From positions 4,549,501 through 4,613,500 of the forward strand of contig NC_092578.1 of assembly GCF_037975245.1 (NCBI RefSeq): a stretch of 64,000 nucleotides of DNA, in the 5' to 3' direction. This stretch comes from Apostichopus japonicus (taxonomy: Eukaryota > Echinodermata > Holothuroidea > Aspidochirotida > Stichopodidae). The position numbers were made by a program, and so were the translations under genes. Below, piece by piece: positions 26,132 to 36,700 of this stretch (positions are counted from its first letter, which is position 1; each line of letters starts with the position of its first letter). The notes beneath the pieces were generated by a model, which made no database searches, was not told the origin of the DNA, and worked only from the letters and a program-made list of their open reading frames with translations.

Positions 26132-27814
26132 GAATGGCTAGGCCTAGAATCTGGTTGGCAAAGTCAATGGGCTGACAGGAAGTGCCTATATGTATTTATT
26201 ATATGGTCTTCATTGTTAATTTTCTAAGAATTGGCCTATATATATTGATATAATAATGTGAAATTAATTGGCAGAAAATCTTTTCTTAAGAAGCCACTTG
26301 CAATTAAACTAGAATATTATGCCTATGTATAAACTGAGTAAATGTAAGATAATAATGGGCTGAAATAGAAGTCCCATATCAGGTTTCTGAACTTTCTGCA
26401 CATTTTCATTTTCAAGTTCAAACGTATCAGTTTCCCCCTTAAAATTCAAAGCATTTCATAAAAATCAACAGAAACATCTTTGTATATATTTAACTGTACA
26501 GAAACTATCCCATATGTCAAAGTGTTAACAGTACCTATTTTTGTGTCACATCAGTGCAGCAAGCTCAGCCACGATTTTAAACCATAAATATCAAGCACTC
26601 ATCGATCTTGGAATTCGATTCAGAGTTTGGGGTATTCACATAATCTTGCTATCATTCCTACTGGAAGATAATCTTTTCGTAAACACACCTTTCTAGGAAA
26701 ACGAGGCCCTGTGTGGATGATGGGATTATTGGAATGTTTCTATAAATCCATACTCCATCATCACCTGAAAACCTCCTTTACAACCTCTCTCGATAATATC
26801 TGAGATGCAAGGGGGGGAGTGATGACATTATGTAAACATTGCTCCATATCTCCGCTGGCCAGGTGCCATGTGAAGGAAGCATTACCGGTGTTAATAGACT
26901 ACATAACTGAACTTCGCAAAGTTTATACCGTACCCTGAAGGCAGACAAAATAAGAGTTAAATAACAGCGATGGTTTAAAGACAAGTCAAAGGTGATGTAT
27001 CACGGAGTTGAGAGAAACAACTGTTACCAACCAGAACAGGCATACATTTACTGGTTAGGTATCAGTTCACTTCTATATACCTCCACAGGAGGTAAATATT
27101 TTATGACAATCCCTGTGGGCCCATATGGACATTCCCTGCTCGGTGATCAGAAATTAGTTAAGGAAAACCTGAATGTTTTAAATTGGCATATATAGGTACT
27201 GTATTTATTCATATTCACACTCTTGGGTATTTGAAATGGGGGGGGGGGGGGAGAGGAAGGGATACATGGTATCTTAGTTTCGTGCTCTCTAGAATTCTTT
27301 AACACATATTGTGAGCATATGGATATGCTGGTACCTTACTAACCACAAAATTGAAAAAATTTTCAGTAAAATTTCAACCGACCTTGCATTTAATAACTGT
27401 ACAGTTAATATTTCTTCCGATTCATATTTTGTTCTGTTTATCTCGTTTCCTATTTTATATATTTTTATTTTCTGCTGGTATCCGGGTGTAATTAGGCAAA
27501 GGCAAAGCTTGCAGGCCGAGTAGTAAAGTCTTATACTGAACATTTGAAAACACATTGAAAGTTGCCTTGCGGTGTATTACAGTGAGAGTGTTTCAGAACG
27601 AACATTTGTTGTCAACAAAACACAAAAAGGATGACAAAACAGGAAAAAAATAGGGGGAAAAAGGAAGGCATTTGTATTATATTGTAAATTGGGAATTTAA
27701 TTAATCTGGTATCTATAGGGTAATGCTATATCAGGGATTCAGGGCAATTGTATGAAGGACCAGGCCTTACAACTAAGTTCACTTGTCTGAACGGCAAATT
27801 TGGTTGTCCGAAAG

Positions 27815-28104
27815 CAGGCGCGTAGCCAGGAATTTGCCAAGGGAGAGGCGAAACTGTAGATTCGGCATTGAAAACTATCTAAGTGTAGCGCCACCATGGT
27901 TGGCGCGAATTGTACAAGAAAATTTTGGCTTAGAATGCCTCCCAGATCACTGGAAAAGGCACTTCCCAGGCCTTGTAAGTTGCATCTTTGCATTTTCTCT
28001 TTTGAAAATACTAGCGATATCATAAAAACATTGAAAAAAAATAAAAAAATTATGCTCAAGGGGGGGCGGCTGCCCCCTTCGCCCCCCCCTTGGCTATGCG
28101 CCTG
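27815..28104 (+). mobile_element. hAT-type MITE, copy 1 (290 bp, 8-bp TSD)
   Basis: Terminal inverted repeats are caggcgcgtagccagg and its near-complement ttggctatgcgcctg. The element is flanked by a perfect 8-bp duplication, tccgaaag (27807-27814 and 28105-28112). The 8-bp TSD and CAGG ends indicate hAT mobilisation. It contains a core agcgccaccatggttggcgcg shared with other insertions here and a G/C-run palindrome near the right end. Short frames inside are not genes. Confidence 0.92.
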
Positions 28105-28158
28105 TCCGAAAGCATGTCGTGAATGAAAATTGACAGATGTGTCACTGTGGAATGTACG

Positions 28159-28438
28159 CTGTAGGAGAGATGTGTAGGTTTGATGGATAGAACACCGATA
28201 TGCACACTGTAGGAGAGATGTGTAGGTTTGGTGAATAGAACACCATAATGTACATTGTAGGAGAGATGAGTAGGTTTGGTGAATAGAACACCAATATGTA
28301 CGCTGTAGGAGAGATGTGTAGGTTGGTGAATAGATTTACCAATATGTACACTGTAGGAGAGATGTGTTGGTTTGGTGAATAGAACACCAATATGTACAAT
28401 GTAGGAGAGATGTGTAGGTTTGGTGAATAGAACACCAG
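28159..28438. repeat. 48-bp minisatellite, six units
   Basis: Units start at 28159, 28207, 28255, 28303, 28351 and 28399, each built on ctgtaggagagatgtgtagg...gaatagaacacc. The exact 48-bp period keeps a 16-residue minus-strand frame open (SPNLHISPT...ILVFY repeats). There is no start context, flanking exon or domain, so I treat it as a minisatellite. Confidence 0.85.
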
Positions 28439-31419
28439 CTTTGGGGGTGATAGCAATTCATCATTTTACCATATTTGAGGGTGTTTAGAATCTGATGTAG
28501 CTGTCCGCGGAACAACCAACACAGAACTTTGATTTGCTTGCCCTTAATTGGAAACAGAAATTTGCTCCTCTCGACTACCATTAAAAGTTTGCCCTCCATA
28601 CATGATGTGATTAGTGATACACAAATGCTGAGACGTACGTTTCCCCACAGAACAGTGCTATTCAATGTTTCGTCAAACATCACAAAATTTGTGATGCTAG
28701 GAAGTTGCTATTTGCTCGATACATTTTACTCAATGTAAATATATTATCCAACCTCAATACATATTGTTTGCATATATTTATATTTTGTTCATTACAAGCA
28801 CAATTGTATCACAGTCCCTTTTAAATTCACAAATGCATTATGCTTTATGCATGCAGAAGAATTGTAAACTGTATGTTCAGCATATATACTACAGTATAGG
28901 TAGCATACTTTCAAATTGACCAGTGCTAATGTACGTCAAGGTTTGTTTAAAGTCGCTCAAAATTAAGTCTGAATTTTTTGGGAGGTTTGACATGAAAATT
29001 GTGTTTGGTCTAAAAAAACTTTAATCACTTGGGTGAGTCATTTTGCAACTGTATATATATGCATGTGATGCCTGATAGCACATTACTCCTTGTGCAATAC
29101 TTAAAGATACCACACATTTTGAAAATAAAATAATAATGACACATAAAACCTTTGAAAATAACATTTCATAAGGACTAGCTGTGATGTATATATGAGCACA
29201 AAGGCTTTTCTTCTCAGCAAAAGCACTTGTTAAACTTGGTGCTTTGCTATTGATCGACGAAAGAGTTCTTTCTCCAGGAATCTTCAAAAAATGGTGTGAA
29301 TACGCACGAACGGCTCATTCATGTTGTTACAATATTTGGAAAGATCAATTTTGAAGCATATTTGGCCTTGGATGACATCATAATGGGTCTGCAGCCAAAA
29401 TTTTTTGAAAAGGCAGTTTCTTACACACGATTAGTCATAGTTTTTTTAAGTGTGGGTGGGTCATGGGATATAAAAGTGGAGAACTATATATTTGGTTGAA
29501 TGGATTAAGTGATGTGAAAAACAGGGTAGGCCTAATATTGACAGAAGTCTAACTGCAGAAAGGAAAGTCAAATATTGATAAAATTGTCCGTAATATTGAT
29601 ATAAAAAGCATATCCTGAGTGTCACAGACAGGCATGCATAATGTAATGTATACATGTATTCAGCAGTCTATGGATTCTGCACAAGTTATACAGTAGGAAG
29701 GTTCAATACTATGAGCGAAGCATACAGAGTTAGGCACAGATCGTAATTCTTTGTTTAACAGCAGACGAACAGTAACGCTTCGAGCCGCCCGCCACTGACT
29801 GTCGCTCTAGCTGCTCGCAACAAAAGTAATTGTTTCCTGTTCATTGGGGTATAAAGGAAAGTTGACGATGGGCGATGCAAACTAGCATTGGAAAAAGATT
29901 GACTTTTTTTTCCCTTTTAATATATAGACAAGGCTGACTAATGTATGTAGCCAGCTGTTTTAACCATTTTATTATCTAATATATTTGCAAAAATCTTGAT
30001 GTTTGTGAAAGGAATAATGGTTGACTTTTTAGGGATTGATAAAAGCCGGGGTTGAATTGGGCAAAAAATCTGAAAAACTTGGGTAAGATAAAATAAAAAA
30101 TAAAAAAATTAGTTCTCCATGGAAACCTTTGTCAGCAGTCTATGGGCAGGATTAAAATGCAAAATTGTAAATGTAAACAATGTGGTCTTTATGCAGTTTT
30201 TAAATAGTCTAGTTAGCAGTCCTGTCTGGCATTTTGCCAACATTGCCTATCATTCGAGTTACAGAATTGTTCTTTTTGGTGCTGTCATCGTTGTATACCT
30301 GTTGGCAGATCTCAAAATGTGAGTTATTATGAAAATTAAGTTCAAAATGTTCTATGCAACTTTTTTCTTTAACAGTACAAGTAGATCAATTGTGTGTGGA
30401 TGGATTACAATCTTAGTCAGGAAGAGTATAGACTTGAAAAAGCTAAAAAAAATCTAAACATAATTCATCTCAACTGCTTCACTGAATAAACTATATAACT
30501 GTGGATTTTTACAACTATACATTCATCGCCAAATTCCATCTAATATACAATTTTAAGCGAGATGGAGGCTGCCCGAAAGATTAAGGTCTACGGTTCACGA
30601 GGTATCGTGAGCAATTTACCGTGACCTCATTGGATCACTCTCAACCATGTGATCTACAAATTCACACGCAGAAGGTCCATTTGTTATATCTCAAAGACAC
30701 CTGGTTTTTAAATTATTATCTCCGAGCTTTTTTTGATATTATAGTTCTTTTGGTACAAATAGAGTACAGCGGTATTATATCTAAAGCACCAATCAGAACT
30801 TCTATAACTTCCTCTTCTTAACCGTCGTCGACTATTCCTGCCTGATTCCGTGGTCACACACGACTAATATACTAGCCGGATACCAGCTTATAGATGATAT
30901 GAACATGTTTATTCCAATTTTAACAGAGGTTAGGGCACTCTTGTCATTGTTTATACCGCTTGGACAATCAAGCCAGAAAAACGAAAAGGTAATTATGGCT
31001 GTCATAAAGAAAGGAGACCATGTTAGAGGGTATAAGTGATGGATTTTAGATGATAAGAAATACTATCCATAGGTTTAGTTTATAATGTATTATGTGCGTG
31101 CGTGTGTGCATAAAGTGCTGCACTTTTAAGTGTGTGAATACGTTTCCATATGGAAGAAGCAACGTAAATTACAGTATGGCTTTATCTTACATGGGCTCAA
31201 ATCCAATGTTTCTGTCAGAAAAGAGTCATGCCTAAATCCTGCTTTTATTTAAACTATTGGAGAGAGAAAGGGTTAAGGATCTCTTGAAAGGACATGACTT
31301 AAAATTTTGAAACTGATCATAAATCATAATACTACTACTTTATTCTTCAATCAAATTTTTAAATCAAGTTCTTAAATAGTAAAACAAGAAAGAAAATAAG
31401 AAAAATTCTTAGAAAAATT

Positions 31420-31709
31420 CAGGCGCGTAGCCAGGAATTTGCCAAGGGAGGGGCGAAACTGTAGATTCAGCATTGAAAACTATCTAAGCGTAGCGCCACC
31501 ATGGTTGGCGCGAAGCGTACAAGAAAATTTTGGCTTAGAATGCCTCCCAGATCGCTGGAAAAGGCACTTCCCAGGCCTTGTAAGTTGCATCTTAGCATTT
31601 TCTCTTTTGAAAATACTAGCGATATCATAAAAACATTAAAAAAAAAAAAAAAATTATGCTCAAGGGGGGGGGCGGCTGCCCCCTTCGCCCCCCCCTGGCT
31701 ACGCGCCTG
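31420..31709 (+). mobile_element. hAT-type MITE, copy 2 (290 bp, 8-bp TSD)
   Basis: It is the same length as copy 1 and nearly identical to it, with cleaner ends: caggcgcgtagccagg and a perfect complement cctggctacgcgcctg. The perfect 8-bp target duplication is gaaaaatt (31412-31419 and 31710-31717). Matching TIRs and intact TSD suggest a relatively recent insertion. Confidence 0.93.
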
Positions 31710-32845
31710 GAAAAATTGGAATGGCCCCTAATGTGAATATTTCTGTAATGTATACAGTACATACATAGTCGATGACAAATTTACAGTACAAAGGCAACGG
31801 GGAGGGGGGAGCTGGTAAATTCTAGCCATTCCCTGGGGTTAAATGATATGAATGCAAGAACATGTGGGCAAAGGCAGGCAGGACTGACTTGTAATTGTTA
31901 TCCAATATATCCTAGCATTCCATATATGCCACCAAAATTGGCATTTATGTTATCATAATTTATGTTATGTGTATAGAGCAGTTCAGGTGCTGTTTTATGC
32001 GTGTTAAGAACTGTGGATCCAAGGAAAACGATTTTTAGTTGAATCCAAACTTTACTTTAAAAAATCCTTCTTTTCTCTTCTTAACCACTCGATCAAACCT
32101 TCCATTGGAATTGATTATTCTTCATTTAAAAAAAATAATTGACAACTGAGGATCCTGTACTACAGTACACAGAAGTGTTATTCCATTTGGGGGGGGGGGA
32201 GGGAGAACTTGGCCCTGGGTTGTCAAGAGAGATGTCTGGCCTCATGGACAATTATTTCACTAGGCTCCCTTTTATGATTTCATTTTCCGCTTTATATTAA
32301 TATCCCATATATTCCCAGGCCCCATTATTGACTCTGAATCCTGGTTGTAGCCCTTCCCCTCCCCCTCCCCTCCCCCTCATCAGGTCTAACTGTACCCAAA
32401 CCTACTGCAAAGACTAAAGGGTAAAAAGGTATTACTTCAAGTGGAACAACCAAACTCATGTGATATGAAGGTTATCAAATATACTTTCAACTGCTGCATC
32501 TTGCTATAGATTAGATGTATCAAATTTGAAATGGCACAGTAGGAAATTTAGTTTCTTCACACCTGTATCCAAAGTTACTATATGCACTTCATAATTGCTA
32601 ACCCTTTCTCCCAAATTACTTTTCGTGGATAAGGCTTTCAAATGATTAAAAAATATAATTCACATGGGGTTTTCTTCTTGGTTATGCTCAAAATTGACCA
32701 AAAAATGTGTATATAACAAATGTAGCAAACCAGTATTGTGCTATTATCTTGGGAGGTGAGAATTACTGGTGGCATTCGGGGATTTCTGTACACAGAATTA
32801 CCAGCATTTGAAAGTAACACTAAAAATTTATCGCATATGGTAGTC

Positions 32846-32921
32846 AAGTATGTATGTATGTATGTATTTCAGATCCTCCTGCAAGCAGGAACTCGCGAAG
32901 AAGCCTCATTGGCTTATCAAG
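32846..32921 (-). mobile_element. SINE family B, 5'-truncated tail
   Basis: Reverse complement of the 3' end of the element at 9424-9668. It has the tatgtatgtatg tail, the tcctgcaagcagga hairpin and ggcttatcaa/gatgg.cttcttcg flanking sequence. The tRNA-like head is absent. Confidence 0.75.
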
Positions 32922-33239
32922 TAAATCAAGTAAAATAATTGAGAAAGACATGGAGACAAGAAGCTGACTGAACCTTCCTTAGAGTGCAAACCCATCAAAT
33001 ATGTCAGCCAGCCAGCTGTGAAGCCAATGTTTAATTTGGCAAATTATCAAAGCTAGAATCATTATGTTTCATTTTATCAATAAGCAAAGGCATCTTTATT
33101 TTCTGCTGGTTTAATGTTTAAAGTCGAATAAGTAAAACAAAATTAAATAAATATGTAACAAAGAAAATTTAAATGTGGAAACAGGGGAGAAAGAATGAAA
33201 CAAGAATTAAAACAGTAACAGATATAATTTGCACCCTAC

Positions 33240-33327
33240 CTGATGTATCCCATACACCAACCTGCATGGTGAAAGACCCTCGTTCCAAGGTGTGTGTGTA
33301 GGTCTCAAATGTGGTGGGAATGTATTT
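33240..33327 (-). CDS. Rnd-like GTPase, exon 2 (switch I to DTSG)
   Basis: An 88-nt exon between an acceptor (atttgcag|aaatac) and a donor (catcag|gtaggg). It reads on in frame from exon 1 and leaves in phase 1. It encodes residues 70-98 and the first base of Gly99. Switch I is YIPTTFETY (71-79), with the Mg/effector threonine (RhoA Thr37) kept as Thr74. The G3 motif is WDTSG (95-99) where ordinary Rho proteins have DTAGQ, so Ala61 is replaced by Ser98. The same DTSG string is characteristic of Rnd1 to Rnd3. Intron 1 upstream is 1,544 nt; intron 2 downstream is about 26.5 kb. Confidence 0.85.
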
Positions 33328-33682
33328 CTGCAAATGAAAGAAAAAAGAAGAAGTTTGATTTTTTTTTTCCACACAAGTTAACGGCCAGGCCAGCAAATTA
33401 ATCTCTTGTGTCATTATATTTAAATGTGGTTACATCTTGAAAATGGAAGGATTTAACATTTGAAAATAGAGGCAATAGTATATGATTATTTGATTATTAA
33501 GGGTCCGGGATATTCTTGAAATTGTCAAGAAGATTTGTTATTTTTAACTGTAAATTTAAATGAAACTTAAAACTTTAATGGTCTTGAGAATATCAATTTT
33601 TTTATGTACAGTGTGTTGCAATAAATCAGTCTTACATTACTCATCACAGTGACAATGAACACCTGTGTCTTTAAATACCCCT

Positions 33683-33754
33683 CCCCTTACCCTCATCCAA
33701 CCCCTTACCCTCATCCAACCCCTTACCCTCATCCAACCCCTTACCCTCATCCAA
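33683..33754. repeat. 18-bp minisatellite, four exact units
   Basis: ccccttaccctcatccaa is repeated four times in intron 1 of the Rnd-like gene, within a pyrimidine-rich stretch. Confidence 0.9.
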
Positions 33755-34638
33755 CCTCTCCCCTCACCTCCCCCTCCCTCAGAGAGCACATGTAAGTTTC
33801 CTTTGTTACAGAGCTTAACATTAATTATCATAACATAATGTTTCAGAGGAGCTTTTCAAAGGTGAGAATGTTTTCTATTTACCTGACTACATGGGCCTAT
33901 TGGAAATAAACTGTTAAAAAAAGTTCTCTCTATGTTACAGGTATTGTCTAACTTTTGAGTTGACAAATTATTGTTTTTTTCTCTCAAATAACTGTAAATA
34001 AATCAATAACTTTTGTTGCATTTTAGTAATGAAAATTAAAAAGTAATTACCATAATAATGAAGAATGGTGTAACTTTGTTTTAGAAACTTGTTTTAATAT
34101 AAATAAATCAACCTACATCAAAAATAATAAACTGTCAACTTATTCTACATCCCCAAAAGGCATATATGCTGATGAGGCCTAACTAGACTACTGCATGTAC
34201 GTACACTGTAGGAGTATGGTCAAGTCAATGCGTCAATGTGTTCCATGTTGACGTCACAATAATGGACTAGGATTGTGTGCGTAATTGGTACACATATTTA
34301 TTTGTTTATTTGATTTTTCCACAGATAATATATATATATATATAAATGTGGAGGCCGGAAATCCTTTAAAAAGCCAATTCTAGGCTTAACAAAGTAAAGG
34401 ATATAATATAGTAAAGTAAAGGCTATAATATAACAAAATCAAGCTGCAAAGGCTATAATAAATTATATGGTACATTTATCTGTCAGAAGTTTCATGATTT
34501 GACTTCGAACTGACAAATTGTGAAATTATAATACTCCAGTCGGTACAACATTATAGGAAAATATATATATAAACATATCGCAGTTTGCTCAACTGTACAC
34601 TAACAGTTGGCTTCGTTGGCGTAATTGTCGTTAGTATT

Positions 34639-34670
34639 GTTTCTGGACATGTTTCAACATGTCCAGAAAC
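34639..34670. promoter_or_regulatory. Intron-1 palindrome matching a p53-family response element
   Basis: Two 15-nt arms pair perfectly around a 2-nt centre. The middle consists of two abutting decamers, GGACATGTTT (34645-34654) and CAACATGTCC (34655-34664). Against the p53 consensus RRRCWWGYYY the first fits fully and the second has one mismatch (C for R), so 19 of 20 positions match with no spacer. It lies about 200 bp inside intron 1 of the Rnd-like gene. Function is inferred from sequence only. Confidence 0.5.
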
Positions 34671-34871
34671 TTTACTGGGCAAAGGAAGTGTTGTTATGGC
34701 TGGCCTATGTAAGATCTGGAAATGACAAGGTACGTCGGTTGTCCTTATGAAAAACGCTGGCAAATATAACAACCGTACGACTCAAAGTAATCCTATGACA
34801 TGAGCGCAGGATATGAAGATCTATATTTCAACATAAATGATATGAAATTGTTCAATATTTTCGAAGCCTAC

Positions 34872-35078
34872 CTCTGAAAATTCTCCATCGTTATGTCCTA
34901 GGAAAGATGAGATAAGCGATGATTTCCCACACTCGCTGTCACCAACGACTACAATTTTACATTTTACACTAGAAGTAGCTGCTGATTTTGTCTTTGATTG
35001 CTGTCCCAAAACTCTTGGTGCTTTGTCGCTTAAATCCAGCGAAAGTCTTGAAGAACTCCTTAGTATATCCCGAGACAT
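34872..35078 (-). CDS. Rnd-like Rho-family small GTPase, exon 1 (start codon, P-loop)
   Basis: First coding exon, 69 codons, ending at a GT donor (cagag|gtaggc) in phase 0. Residues 1-38 are a Ser/Lys/Arg-rich extension; vertebrate Rnd3 also has an N-terminal extension before the G domain. The core starts at about residue 39 (VKCKIVVVGD) and the P-loop is GDSECGKS (46-53). The position equal to RhoA Gly14 (Ras Gly12) is Ser48, as in Rnd3. The initiator has A at -3. Exons 2 and 3 join in frame and give 135 residues covering G1 to G3 and the following strand. G4, G5 and the C-terminal membrane tail were not found and should lie left of the window. Known of the family: Rnd proteins are GTP-bound without cycling and antagonise RhoA signalling. 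Inference: this product is similarly locked. A divergent RhoU-like member is the main alternative. Confidence 0.85.
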
Positions 35079-35095
35079 TTTCCCGACATTTCCAT
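35060..35095 (-). promoter_or_regulatory. Overlapping upstream ORF in the Rnd-like 5' leader
   Basis: An ATG 17 nt before the main start opens a 12-codon frame (11 residues plus TAA). The frame is shifted relative to the main ORF and stops about 16 nt inside it, at 35060-35062. A second in-frame ATG lies at 35087-35089. If the mRNA includes this leader, scanning ribosomes meet these starts first. The effect is inferred; the transcription start is not known. Confidence 0.45.
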
Positions 35096-35390
35096 TAAGT
35101 ATTATCCAGTGCTGATATATTTTAGTTGTTCACTGGTCGTCCGTTTCAAGTTCGTAAAACAGTTATGTGCAAATATTCGCAAGTTCGTTATCTATGTAGT
35201 CTCAGCTGATTGTTTCCCGCGATTATATCATGCTTTTTTTAGATAAACATCTAAGCACCGCCCACTTTTTCCTTTCCTGGAATGTGAATGAAATGAGATT
35301 TTCGAGGGCGGCAAAGTTGCTTTTTGCAGAGATGTGAAAGCTAGAGGAACTATCTTCAGGAAAATACGTTAGATGCTCATCTGTGTGTGC

Positions 35391-35444
35391 GGTAATTGCT
35401 GATATTCCGGTAATTGCTGATATTCCGGTAATTGCTGATATTCT
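35391..35444. repeat. Triple 18-bp tandem repeat upstream of the Rnd-like gene
   Basis: Three head-to-tail copies of ggtaattgctgatattcc, the last with one changed base, lie 310-370 bp upstream of the start codon. The region is presumed promoter or 5' UTR. A repeated binding site is possible but not shown. Confidence 0.8.
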
Positions 35445-35486
35445 GATATACATCGATGCAACTTCATTTCATGACTTGCCATATCC

Positions 35487-35534
35487 ATTGAGTATACTCA
35501 ATAATTAACAAACATTGATATATCAATGTTTGTT
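35487..35534. promoter_or_regulatory. Two adjacent perfect palindromes in the presumed Rnd-like promoter
   Basis: A 16-bp perfect palindrome (attgagtatactcaat, 35487-35502) is followed after 4 bp by a 28-bp perfect palindrome (35507-35534) centred on attgatatatcaat and flanked by aacaaac/gtttgtt. They lie 410-460 bp upstream of the start codon. They could be dimeric protein sites or chance AT palindromes. Confidence 0.5.
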
Positions 35535-36126
35535 TGAAAAGTTATTTACTTACTGTACGTGTGTTGCTCGTCGCATGAAACTGTGCTTTGGTTGTCAATG
35601 GGTACTGCAACTCACTCGATTCAGATCGTACACGCCACAACAATTTTATGCACAATCATAAAGCAAACAGCAGTAAGATTTATTTATATGTACATTGTTA
35701 AACCTTGCATAATGATACATATTATTTTGATTATTCTTGTGAATCTAGTGCTTGACTTATGTATGTATAATCAGGGAGTTCCATAACAACTCCCTGGTAT
35801 AAATGCGATATATTCAACTACTCTAATATGTAGGCCTATGGTGCAGTACAAATAACGACATACTTGTCGACAGCATCGGTAATATATGGTTTACAACTTT
35901 ACAAATTATTGCATTGTATTAGTATTTACTGTATTTCAATACAATGTTGATTTGGAGTATTATGAGATGATCTGTAATGTAAATTATGCACGTGAATCTG
36001 GCCGCTTGCAAATAATGCGTGTGGGTATCTGCATGACTTCAGATGGCCAACAGCAGCTGTTAACAAAGATATTTAATTCTGATAAATGTTATCCTACATA
36101 AGAAAAACGTTTAAAATTACAGAATG

Positions 36127-36700
36127 TTATAACAAAATATTGAACAGTCTCACAAGTCCGTTGTTATCTGAACGGGGTGTGGAAGAAATACATTCCACAA
36201 ATTCCTGTAAACATTCAAGGTGAGGACGCTCTTCATGAATCAAAAGTAGAGAACCAACCAATACCGTGACAACCGTTTCCATGACCTCTGCGGTCCGCTC
36301 AGATATACGGCGTTGACCAATACGAGAAGGGACTGATGGTTGCAAAAGGTAGGGACACATCACTACTCATGGGCTTGGGAAAATAAGGGGAACCACCCAA
36401 TAATTCGCTAAGAACGTATACTTTCTTTCAACATGTCATATATTTTCTGCTTTATCCGAAAATTCTGCAATTTCCGGGGATTTCTCCTCTAGAACCACTT
36501 CAGGTCTCTCCCTTGTTGTCCATACACACAACCAATAACAGTTCCCCCTTCCACTCAGAAATCCCTCTACCCTGCTGAAGCCTGGACAGGAAGTTAAAGG
36601 CAACTGCATTGTTTGTGATTTTAACAGTACCGCGCACCAGTTTTCTGTATTAGTTTCAAGAGGCAGTGGTAACAATTGAAAACTTGTCATTCTTAGTCTT
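36127..36700 (-). CDS. Candidate unidentified minus-strand exons, possibly a gene 3' end
   Basis: Two neighbouring minus-strand frames look somewhat protein-like. The first (36726-36436) contains WCAVLLKSQTMQLPLTSCPG and CYWLCVWTTRERPE and ends in TGA. A pyrimidine-rich stretch ending in aatacag occurs within it, near 36650. The second (36363-36127) contains ERTAEVMETVVTVLVGSLLL and a helical tail ending in stop. It follows a plausible acceptor, ttttgcaaccatcag. I do not recognise the family and could not connect the two with a convincing donor. They lie 1 kb upstream of the Rnd-like start on the same strand, so a neighbouring gene's last exons are possible. They may equally be chance frames. 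Confidence 0.25.

Larger units (their letters stand above)
6782..33239. other. 26.5-kb intron 2 of the Rnd-like gene, repeat-rich
   Basis: No coding exon was recognised here. Identified contents are three tRNA-derived SINE copies or fragments, a TTAA-flanked MITE, two hAT MITEs, two long hairpin elements, degenerate tandem repeats and a 48-bp minisatellite. Remaining stretches (for example 9.7-11.6, 12.3-14.7, 16-18.7, 19.1-20.6, 21.3-23.8, 24.2-25.8 and 28.8-31.3 kb) are AT-rich DNA in which I see no gene. Confidence 0.6.

Noticed and set aside
27783-28126. Overlapping frames of 76-106 codons, repeated near 31.5 kb
   Set aside because: These are readings of the 290-bp hAT MITE; the same frames recur because the element recurs.
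33683-33754. CRISPR-like regular repeat
   Set aside because: The units are contiguous with no spacers and the genome is eukaryotic.
33637-33831. GWMRVR-repeat minus-strand frame
   Set aside because: Translation of an 18-bp minisatellite inside intron 1.
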